Shown here one piece after another: positions 54,415-64,000 of a DNA stretch of 64,000 bases. Location: the NCBI RefSeq assembly GCF_910596095.1, contig NC_056536.1, positions 32,522,456 through 32,586,455 on the forward strand, read 5' to 3'. The first letter of the stretch is position 1; each line of letters opens with the position of its first letter. Source of the stretch: Thunnus maccoyii. Its lineage: Eukaryota; Chordata; Actinopteri; Scombriformes; Scombridae. The position numbers were made by a program, and so were the translations under genes. The notes beneath the pieces were generated by a model. It searched no databases and had not been told where the DNA came from. It saw only the letters and a list, made by a program, of their open reading frames with translations.

Positions 54415-55390
54415 CAGTGGAGGAAAATAACTAAGTACATTTACTCAAGTTCTGTATCTAAGTATAATGTTGAGGTATTTGTACTTTACTTGAGTATTTC
54501 CATGTGATGCTACTTTCTACATTTCAGAGGGAAATATTGTACTTTCTACTCCACTACATTTATTTGACAGCTTTAGTTACTTTTCAGATGAAGATTTGAC
54601 ACAATGGATAATATAACAAGCTTTTAAAATACAACACATTGTTAAAGATGAAACCAGTGGTTTCCAACCTTTTTGGCTTTTGACGTCTTACAAAAAGCAG
54701 TGTGTAGTCGGGGTCACATTTCACATGTCTATGAGTTGTTAACAGCTCCACCAAATAGTGATTTTTCCCTCTAAACTTCTCACATGCTTTCATTTCAATA
54801 AATGTTCAAATGATCCAATATTTCAGCAAAAATCAAAGATTAGAGAAAAAGTCCAAAAACTGAAAACAGATTTGTGTATCAGAACTTTGTTTTTTCTTCT
54901 TTCCTCTCCCATTAATCATCTCACCACCCCTCAGATTTATCTGCTGACCCTTTGGAGGGGCCCGACCCCTAGGTTGGGAACCACTGGACTAAACTAGCTA
55001 ACTGTATATAAAGTAGTGTAAACTAGCTCCACCTCCAGCAGCTACAACAGTAACATGCTGCTCTAACACTGATGCTTCACTATTAATAATCTAATGATGT
55101 CATATATAATAATATATCAGTCAGAGGGACCAAACCACTACTTTTACTGCAATACTTTAACTACATCAAGCTCATAATACTTATGTACTTTTACTGCAAT
55201 ACTTTAACTACATCAAGCTCATAATACTTATGTACTTTTACTGTAATACTTTAACTACATCAAGCTCATAATACTTATGTACTTTTACTGCAATACTTTA
55301 ACTACATCAAGCTCATAATACTTATGTACTTTTACTGCAATACTTTAACTACATCAAGCTCATAATACTTATGTACTTTTACTGTAGGAG
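54415..55390 (-). mobile_element. Composite family B (copy 3), with hAT-like insert and five 47-bp tandem units
   Basis: Starts CAGTGGAGGAAAATAACTAA. The hAT-like part is 54655-54986, the same length (332 bp) and in the same place as in copy 1, with the same flanking octamers. Then about five copies of a 47-bp unit (TTTTACTGCAATACTTTAAC and following) fill 55139-55382. Confidence 0.85.
54655..54986 (-). mobile_element. hAT-like MITE nested in family B
   Basis: Inverted counterpart of 12927-13258, with only a few differences. Flanks are GATGAAAC and GACTAAAC. Confidence 0.8.
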
Positions 55391-55458
55391 TATTTTTTGC
55401 TGTATTGGTATTTTTAAAAACTTTTTTTACCTCCAGAGGTTTAACATCTCATTTTACT

Positions 55459-55502
55459 GTAGTGATGTCACCGTGTACTCCAGTACACGGTGACATCACT
55501 AC
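55459..55502. repeat. Perfect 44-bp palindrome (21-bp arms, CC spacer)
   Basis: The left arm 55459-55479 begins GTAGTGATGTCACCGTGTAC, and the right arm 55482-55502 is its exact complement. Pairing stops at the next base on each side. It contains two TGATGTCA-like CRE half-palindromes. Confidence 0.95.
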
Positions 55503-55807
55503 TGGGTGGGGTTTCAGGTGAAAAATAAACTTCTGACCTCATCACAACCACAGAAGAGACACTAATGTAAAATCTCTCTTAAAGCGTCATAAACCAGGAA
55601 TTATTTTGTGTTTCATGCTGATTAAATGAGACCAAAATAACAAAAACATGAAAAAAACATTTCCACCTCTGAAGTCGGGAACAGCAGAACCGACTCTTCT
55701 CATGAACACAACGTCACCTAAAGGCACCATAAGCATCATGGGAAGTGTAGTTGTTTACCAGCAGAGGGAATTCAGTGTGATGCCAGTTGGGTTCAGGCAG
55801 TCTAACA

Positions 55808-55813
55808 ACTTCT

Positions 55814-55848
<35 letters not shown>

Positions 55849-55889
55849 TTCTTCTTTCTTCTTCTTCTTTCTTCTTCTTCTTTCTTCTT
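55808..55889. repeat. (CTT)n microsatellite
   Basis: CTT units with CTTT and CCT interruptions. Confidence 0.95.
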
Positions 55890-58209
55890 CTACTCCTCTT
55901 CCTGTATCTGTCCTCCAGGTGTGACGGTAAAGAGAAAGGATCGTGAGAGGACGAATGACTCTGAATGACGGATGGATGTTTGAATTTCTGTTGTTCTCCT
56001 GCTTCAGTCAGCACCACAGCGCCCCTCCTGGTCCGACCACAGTACTGCAGTATTACTGGAAATACACAGTTAATTCATACAGTATCAAACTTACAGCAGC
56101 GTGTTGCCGCCATCACGGCAGAATTACTTGAGAATATTTAGAAATAGTGATTAAAGAAAAGTTTTTTACTCTTTAAGGTACTTCAGCCTCAAGACAACAT
56201 CAGTATGTCAGTATTATCACTGTGCTAATGTTAGCGTTTAGCTCAGAGCACCACAGTGCCTACACGCAGCCTCACTGAGCTGCTGCTGCTTTAAACTCTC
56301 ACCGTTACGATTTCAGCACCTCAGACACAAGTTCAACCTTTTAATTTAACATTTAATAAAGATAGAAAACTGGTGGTCGTCTGCTGTGGAAGCACGTCTC
56401 TACCAGGAAAAGAAAAAAACATAAAATGCTAAAAAAATAATGGTAAATTACAATTGTGAGGGAAAAAAAAATCAAAAGTAAGATTTATTCATGGCCTGAA
56501 ATTTTAATTAGTATTTCAATCAGTATTTTTTATTTTTATGACTCCTTTTATGTTTAACAGTGTGTGGAGTATCTGACATTTCAAAATAAAAAATTATTAT
56601 TATTTATAGATTGATCGTCAACATGTGAGAAAGGAAATCATTCAAGTTTTCTCTTTAACCTCCTGTCTCATAATTTAAAATAATGAGATTTACTACTTTT
56701 TAAATTTTAAAAAATTAAAAATGTAATTTTTAACAGGAGATTTTGTTTTTTCTGTTGTTTTTAACATTTGGAGGATAAGTGGAAGGTGAATATCTGTTGT
56801 TTCCAGATAAAATCAGTTAAAACTGTTTTTGTCGACATTTTTCACTAAATCAACATAATTTGATGGTAAATCAAAACACTAACAATAAAACTGAAAACTA
56901 ATTAGTCACACTAGACTAATTATATGAGAAGTTTTAGGACAAAATTATGACAAAAATCAATATTTAAAGTTAAGATAAATGATAAAAGATAATATGTTTA
57001 ATATAAAAGTGAAAACTGAGTTTTTGAGTAAATATTATGAGATACTGAGTCAAAATTTTGACTTAACGAAGTCAAATAATGAGCTCGTAAAGACAGATTA
57101 GAACTTTTTAGGATAAAATCAATATTTTAAGTTAGTAAATCAAAATGAGATTATATGATTATGATGATTAATGTGAAACCAAAGCTGACTTTTTAGGTAG
57201 AATCTCATGATTTTAGATATTATTTTGTTTGTTTTACATGTGGATGTTAAGTGAATGTGGAATATCTGTTATTTCAAAACTGTTAATGTGAACATTTCTT
57301 ATTAAATCAACATAATTAGATGAGAAATCAAAATAAAAGTTGCAATGAAATGGAAAACTATATCATAGACTGACTATATTAGAACTTTTTAGGACAAAAT
57401 TATGATAAAAAAATATTTAAACTAATTAACTCAAAATTATAAAAAGACTTGAAAAAACTGACATAAATCAAAATAATGAAATTTACTGAGTGAATATTTA
57501 AATATCTGGTCTTGTATTTCATAACTTGAGTATTTTTATGATCTTTTTTGTTTTTTAACATTTCAGAATGTAAACGGTGCTGTTTATGTTTCCAGTATTT
57601 TAAACTATTTCTGTGATTTCTTTATTTGAAGTCAAACGTCTGTAACACCAAAGTGCCTCACAGCTGTTATTCTGAAAGTTTACAGGACTTCCTCCTCAGA
57701 TGTTGTTGTCAGTTACAAGTTGTTGTTTTTTTTTATATGACAGTAATAATGTATTTTTTTTTTCTTTTAAAAGACATTTTTACCATTAAAACGCTGGTTA
57801 TACTGGATCCATGTTGTGATTGTGTTTCAGGTTGTTTTCTCACCGCGGAGCTTTAAAGCTGCAGGACGCTGATGTGTTTCTGAGATGTGAAAGAAGAATC
57901 TGTTCTCATAGTAAACATTAGAGGTCAGTGTTGCTTTAGAAAAGGACAGATTCTCTAAATAACACACACACACTGACACTTAACTGAGTTCACTCAGATC
58001 TCAGCCAGGTGTGTACAGTCAAGATAGCAGCAAAGTTAACTAAAACAGAGATTTATTCATCTCGTATCGTGCCAAACTTTAATGGATCACAACATATCAG
58101 GTATGGAATTAATCTGCAGATGCTCCGGTTCAAGATGAGACCAAACTTTTCTGTGGATGTCAGTTTTTTGAGCCACAACAAAGACCAAAATGTGACCTGC
58201 AGCAGACCA
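55890..58209. other. Unassigned, AT-rich
   Basis: No exon or RNA gene seen. Very AT-rich at 56400-57560, with partly repeated segments such as TTAGGACAAAATTATGA near 56934 and 57390 that suggest an old duplication. Confidence 0.4.
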
Positions 58210-58743
58210 TAGCTGTGTCTCAAATCACATACTTCTGTCAGTACACTGTGTACACTATATATTACTGGTGTAGTGCGTGAATTTCTACAGGGGAGTGTCG
58301 TCTCAAATCAAACACAGCCGTTGTGCACTTACCGGAAATGACGATCGCAAATTAGCATTAGCTAGCATTAGCATTCACGTTATTGTTCACGCTACCAAAT
58401 CATTACAGACTGCTAAACTAACCCAAAAAACATACTGATGGCTTATATCCGACAACAGTATAGTGGTGCTTAGTGCTAAAAAACACATGTATAACTTACA
58501 TTTGTATAATGTGGCGATGTTCACCGTAATTACAACATACCCGGCCGCCATTTCCAGTTTGAAAAATGGTCCCTCCCCTTCCGCTACGTAGCCAAGATGG
58601 CGACCATTGAGGGCGAGAAGTGTCCATAGTTTCAACTATTTGACCATTTTGAGTGCATTTTTCCATACTTCTCAGTGTGAACGCACTTATGCACTCAAAA
58701 TGTTAAGTGTAAGTACAGAAGTGAAGCGATTTGAGACTCAGCA
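58210..58743. mobile_element. MITE family E (CTGTGTCTCAAATC ends)
   Basis: The left end AGCTGTGTCTCAAATCACAT and the inverted right end TGCTGAGTCTCAAATCGC match at 15 of 18 positions. The subterminal ACTTCTGT motifs are also inverted. It is 534 bp with no transposase and belongs to a type common in fish (from memory). Superfamily not assigned. Confidence 0.7.
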
Positions 58744-58799
58744 GAGGTCAGCCTTGTTTTTAGCCAAGCCGATTGCCAGAAATGCCTTTTACCGTGTCG

Positions 58800-59530
58800 T
58801 AACCATTGACTGTATATAAATATGGATCGCCCCCTGGTGGTTGGCTGTAGTATAGGTCGTAAGTCCCGCCCCCTACATGTTAAAAATACACGTCAAATTT
58901 TTTTTTCCCCAAGATGGTTTCTGTCATGTGTTTTATCATGCTGTTGTTTGTCCAAGTGCTCATTTTTCTGATAGGTTTGTTTTTAATTATTTTACAATAT
59001 AAAAAGGGGGTTATGATGTCATGCTCATGACACGTCAGGTGGCGGGGAGGCCGAGGGGTCGTGTCCCGCGGACCGTCATCCTGCCGCCCGATGTCACAAA
59101 AGCAAGATGGCCGCTCCTGGAAAGGAGATATTTTGGCCAACGAGTCATGGATGGAAAGAGAACTGGATACAGCGTCGGAGGCGGGGCCCCGTTCATTCCT
59201 ATGAAAGTTACTCAGTGGTGCGTGAAGCCAAAAAAGCCACTTCCTGAAAACATACTGCGTGCGCTCTATAGGCCCAGTGCGCCCATGGAGCATGCTCACT
59301 AGAGACTTCTGCCAGCCAAGACAGCTAACTTCCTGTTTAGCCCTCTCGCTAACTTGAATGGGGATAAAACGATTCAATTGTGCAGCTCTTCTGTGTGGAT
59401 CAAATTCTGATGGTGAAACGAGTCGTTACTTGGGGTTGTGATGCTCAAAAAAATGCATCCACTGTTTTATGTCTCATTCACAGTGTAAGTCTACAGGAAA
59501 AAGTGTTTTTGGGCCCAATAGCATGACATG
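58800..59530. repeat. Dispersed repeat, family F (CATTGACTGTATATAAATAT type)
   Basis: ACCATTGACTGTATATAAAT, GCCCCCTGGTGGTTGGCTGT and AAGTCCCGCCCCCTACATG are words of a very common fish repeat (from memory). Family F proper is clearest at 58800-58885, and 59140-59520 (GGCGGGGCCCCGTTCATTCC, GGGCCCAATAGCATGACATG) may be its other part. The 93-codon open frame at 59021-59302 is not supported as a gene. Confidence 0.5.
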
Positions 59531-61589
59531 ATGTTGTAATTACTCAGTTTGGCCGTCATGTCAAATTAGCCTCATTTTCCTGTTTTTCTCATGCTTCATC
59601 TGTGTTAAAACTCAATTTGTTAATATGAATTTGTTTAACAGCTAATTACATCTACAACTGGCTGTATATTTTATACTGTATGTGAAAACTCAACAGCATT
59701 CTGTATGAAACAAAACAGTGGAGGAGAAATGTAGGTTAGCATTAGCAGTAACTTAATACAGCTCTGACACTGTGTGAGGAGAGTCGACAGTAAACTGTGA
59801 GGCTGATAATGAGTCAGAATTGAAACAATTACACACGACATTATCTTGTGAATCCCTTTTGCATGTGTCTGCAGTTTGAACCCAGCAAGGAAGTGACAGA
59901 CCTGCCAATAACAATGAAAACTACAGAACTAAAGAGAGTTAATGACAGAATGCAAAAATTTTGAACATCAAAAACTGGATTTGATTTCATGAAAATCGTT
60001 AAAATTAATCCAAACATTAATTGAACATAAATCTTTGTTTAACAAAAGAATAAGTACAGATAAACACAGCATCTAAATATCTGTGATATTCTACAATAAA
60101 ACTCTTTATAACCTTTTGGCTACTTATGAGGAAACTCCCACCTTGATTCAAGCAAACTCACAAAAAAGTGAAAGACACCTGTTGATAATCCTGCTTGTGG
60201 AACTTATGTTTAAAGTATGAAACTACATAAATAAACTGCACATAAATCCTTTCAGTCAGCCTGCTTGTTCACTGTGGTTTCTTCACTCTTACACTCTCAC
60301 CTACAACATTAATAGATGCTATTTCTGTGTAAATAGATGTCATTTCTGTGGCCAAACCCACACTGGGGGTGTGTGATAAATGATTCTTAAGACTCCACTG
60401 ACTCAGGCAGAATGTCATCCAATGAATGTCACATAACGCAACAAAAACCAGAAGACAAACAGTCAAAGGGAGAAATAAAAAGAAGAAACATGAAATGAGT
60501 AAAGGTCAAACACTTGTACGTGCCAGTTCACACAGTCACAGTCACTCTACTGCACATGTGTAGACTCCAGAAAGTAGCATAAACAGCTACCATGCGGCCT
60601 CCATGCAGGACGTGACCTTATTAAAATATAACTCGTGCAGTTCCTGTTCAAAACGTGCCTGTTTGGAAGCAGCTTTCTAGAGTGTGAAGTCGATCGGATG
60701 AACGACTGGCGAGAAAATCGTAGGACAGACAGACACAGATTCCTGTTGGAGAGATTTTAGTTAGATGAGGAAACTTGTCATGTGACACCAATGTGACCCA
60801 CAGATGATCAAACACTGTCTCATAAGGAACAAACTTTCCCGCCAGTGCGAACACACTTTCAATATGAAATGTTACATCTGCAAAAATGCTGAAGTTTTAT
60901 TATTATAATTGATATAATATAGAGATGCTGACATTTTACTTCATAATTTTGTGATATTTTGGAGGCAAATAAGTTTATTTCTGGATTTACGTAGTTATCT
61001 GTTGGCTGTAGTTACTTTGTAGATTTGACTTTTTTTTGCATGTAAAATATAATGTATTAACTGCTCACACGTGAACAAATCAGTAGCTTGACAACCTTCT
61101 TCTAAGGGACGACTTTTATGAAGAAAAGAAAAAAACATGTGACCAGTTCAATGAGTGATCCCATACTGGAAAAACTGGCCTACAAGATGCACATGACTCT
61201 ACCTCTCTACCTTTCTCTCCTCTCCTTTTGTCTCCTTTTTGTCTCTCTTTCCATAAAACAAATATAAAAACACACACTGGCATGACATCAACACAGTTTG
61301 TTGTAGTTTGATTGTGGAACCAGCAGGAGGCGACAGTGACTCATTCAGCACAGGAGCTTCACTGGTTTCCATCCTGAGAGGCTCAAAGAAGAAAAGAAAG
61401 AAGCCGCTCAGGTGAACATGACAAAAATATCTCAGACAGGAGAAGAAATAAAAGAAAACACAGATAATCACATCCAAAGATTCGCTTCCTCACAGCTTCA
61501 GAGATTCCTTCCAGTTTCAACAATATGCAGGATCTTTAAGGAATATGAATGTAAGTGCTTATATTCAGATTTTGGTGTTTATCAGGAAA
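59531..61589. other. Unassigned
   Basis: No exon, RNA gene or repeat recognised in this mixed AT-rich stretch. Confidence 0.4.
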
Positions 61590-62380
61590 AAACACCTGGA
61601 GAAGAGCTTGAGCCAGAACCAAGAGCCCAAAACTTTATTTCTTCTACCTACAGCCAGGTATTAGACAGGTATTAAGTTTGAACTCAACTTAAATCCCTCC
61701 TAGGTATTAGCTGGCACCCTTTAATCAAAGCCAGGTATTAAGTTCCGGTGTTTTCCAGAAATTAGTCTTAGTCCTCCAATCCTGGTCAGGTCTTAGCTGA
61801 AGCCACCTAGTCTGTTCCAGATATTAGTCACAGCCCTCCAAACATTTTCTTGGAGATCAAGATCAAGGTATTAGCTCTGACCCTTTGAAATGTTATTTTG
61901 TATTTTGTTTCAGTTGACGAAGACTCTCAATCACCAGGTGTTACTCAGATCCTTCAGTCCCAGCTAGGTATTAGTTTAGGTTTTCCACAGGATGATAGTT
62001 ATTAGAAGTTCAACTTTTTTCCAGCTGTTAGTCATTGTCCTCCAGTCACATTCAGATTTTAGCTAAGGCCACCCAGTCACTTCCAGGTATTAGTCACAAC
62101 CTTCTGAACTGTTTCCTGGAAATCAAGGCTGGCTGTTGCAGTCCGGGTATTAGCTATGGCCCTTTGAAATTTTATTTTCAGTAATGTTAATTGTGTTATT
62201 CTTGAGCCTCCAGTGCCTGCCAGGTATTAGTCAGAGTCTTCCACACAAAGCCAGGTATTGGCATCAGCATGGTCCTTTAATGTTTGCAAGGTTTTTTCCC
62301 TGGCACTCAGGTAACGTCCAGGTATTAGTCAGATCCCTTCAAACCACTGACAGGCTGTTTGTCTCCTCTCTTCTCAGGTC
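61590..62380 (+). repeat. Degenerate (CCAGGTATTAG...) tandem array
   Basis: About fifteen occurrences of CAGGTATTAG or close variants are spaced roughly 40-60 bp apart. A higher-order block recurs: 61785-61905 and 62048-62185 share TTAGCT-AGCCACC-AGTC, AGTCACA-CC and CCTTTGAAATTTTATTTT-like words in order. Confidence 0.75.
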
Positions 62381-63626
62381 ACCACAGGTGAGTGTTAAAC
62401 TTCCTAAACTACAAACAAACTTGAGACAGAAGAAGCTGTATAGAAGCTCATAAAAGTAATTCTTATATCATAAAGCTTTAAAGCTGGAGTGCAGGACTTC
62501 TGTCTCCCTTCTGGCAGTGAGAGTGAAGGCTCAGCTGTGATTGGTTGACACAAGCCTGCAGCAGCTCTCATGTGCACCCCGAATGACAGAGAGGGCCGGT
62601 GACAATAGACATGTTTTGACGGGATTTGACCCAGTGTGCCCGATAGCCAGTACATACTGCCTGCAACCTACTGTTGTGGCTGTAAAACGGTAGATAAACT
62701 GTTTTGAGTGTCACACAACTCCTCAAAACTCATTCCACTGTCAGAATTTGATCCATTTGGTCCGATAACATTTGGGAAGTCTTGAAGAGATGGACGATTA
62801 ACGGCCAAACGGCCAGCGCGGGAATGTCGTGCCCGACATGAGATTTAAAAACTCTGTATATTGTGAAATACAGAGAGATTCATCTGGCGGTGATAGACTT
62901 AATCAGCTTTGTTTGTATGAATGTAACAGTCGTTCATTAATATGTGAAAGTCCCGCAGATTTAACTAGAAGCACATGACGAGATAAAAGTTAAAGAGTGA
63001 TTCCCCTCTGTGAACTTCCTCCAAAATACCGAACACAGTTTATGCAAATTTCCAAGAAGTCAGGCAGAAAATACCCTCGTCTGAGGTGAACTGCGCCTCG
63101 ACATGAGGAAGCCGCAGCAGGAAGACGTGACAAAAATATGCAAGTTGGGCAGTTTCAGCCGCCATCCTAGAATATACAGGAAGCCAGAGATATTTACATC
63201 ATGTAAGATCTGATCTCGATTTAATCAGATGTTTTCAGATCAATCTATTCAAGCTGGTACTCGATCACTAACAGCTGTTGTTGTTTTAATGATGTTCTGC
63301 AGGGAACAGCCTATTAAACTGACCTGGTACCTTGTTATAATCCTGACAGCGTTTATTCTGTAATCTCCAATATTATTAATTTCCAATATTATTAAATGAT
63401 ATTACACAGAAATTCAACCACTGTAGCGGACTGCTGCCCAGGATTCAAAACATCAGTCAATAGTCAAAAAGTCAATTTACTTTAATCTGTCAGATATTTC
63501 GACTTTCAGAGCTTCACATCTGTAAACTGCATACTTACAAGAATCTGAATCTTTACAATTAAACAAAAAAATGAAGAGTTTCTATAAAACGTCATGTTGT
63601 TGATCAAACACCTGAGCCAATCAGCA
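62381..63626. other. Unassigned
   Basis: No exon or RNA gene supported. The 62470-62860 part has a mildly higher GC content and may be a dispersed repeat without a partner in this window. Confidence 0.35.
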
Positions 63627-64000
63627 GCAGTGGAAGAAGTATTCAGATCCTTTACTGCAGTAAAAATACCAATACATCAATGTAAAAATACTCCATTACA
63701 AGTAAAAGTCCTGCATGAAAAATCCTACTACAGTAAAAGTACATAAGTATTATGAGCTTGATGTAGTTAAAGTATTGCAGTAAAAGTACATAAGTATTAT
63801 GAGCTTGATGTAGTTAAAGTATTGCAGTAAAAGTAGTGGTTTGGTCCCTCTGACTGATATATTATTATATATGACATCATTAGATTATTAATAGTGAAGC
63901 ATCAGTGTTAGAGCAGCATGTTACTGTTGTAGCTGCTGGAGGTGGAGCTAGTTTACACTACTTTATATACAGTTAGCTAGTTTAGTCCAGTGGTTCCCAA
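63627..64000 (+). mobile_element. Composite family B (copy 4), cut by the window end
   Basis: Begins GTGGAAGAAGTATTCAGATC, has about two 47-bp tandem units (63720-63835) and the GGAGGTGGAGCTAGTTTACA arm. It reaches the first 13 bases of the hAT-like insert (CAGTGGTTCCCAA) at 63988 when the window stops. Confidence 0.85.

Noticed and set aside
59021..59302. 93-codon open frame
   Set aside because: Falls in a dispersed repeat region; no recognised domain.

Overview
This window is vertebrate nuclear DNA, most likely from a teleost fish. It has interrupted genes with GT/AG introns, long (CA)n/(TG)n microsatellites, and many short non-autonomous DNA transposons of the kind common in teleost genomes. 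Three protein-coding genes are well supported. All lie on the + strand, in the order otud5 (3' part only), pim2, slc35a2. Human Xp11.23 has the same three neighbours in the same transcriptional order (established knowledge), so this is a conserved vertebrate linkage block and the two complete genes are probably true orthologues.

Layout: 1-13.67 kb is repeat-rich and probably part of a long otud5 intron, because the exon for the catalytic-cysteine loop was not found in it. 13.67-22.45 kb carries seven otud5 coding exons (deubiquitinase, 321 residues visible). 22.45-25.9 kb is probable otud5 3' UTR and flank. 26.0-29.1 kb is AT-rich spacer. 29.27-35.3 kb is pim2 (serine/threonine kinase, seven coding exons, 308 aa) with promoter-like sequence, a short upstream ORF and an AU-rich 3' UTR. 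35.3-38.2 kb is repeat-bearing spacer. 38.27-48.85 kb is slc35a2 (UDP-galactose transporter, five coding exons, 375 aa) with a long low-complexity 3' UTR. In 48.85-64 kb I found no exon, only dispersed repeats and AT-rich sequence.

The three products act in different processes (ubiquitin editing, survival signalling, Golgi nucleotide-sugar import). Nothing here suggests an operon-like function; the linkage is ancestral. At least eight repeat families recur, several with TTAA-flanked ends typical of piggyBac-type insertion and one hAT-like. The most interesting local signals are: CA/TG microsatellites abutting otud5 splice sites, one beside an in-frame 24-codon cassette; an extra intron inside the pim2 kinase core; a strong-context uORF just before pim2; a proximal poly(A) signal made by a duplication after the pim2 stop; a 43-copy 22-bp VNTR in an slc35a2 intron; the SVLVK (Golgi-type) slc35a2 C-terminus; opposed GGA/TCC tracts in the slc35a2 3' UTR; and a perfect 44-bp palindrome at 55.46 kb. 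I saw no clearly new multi-gene system.
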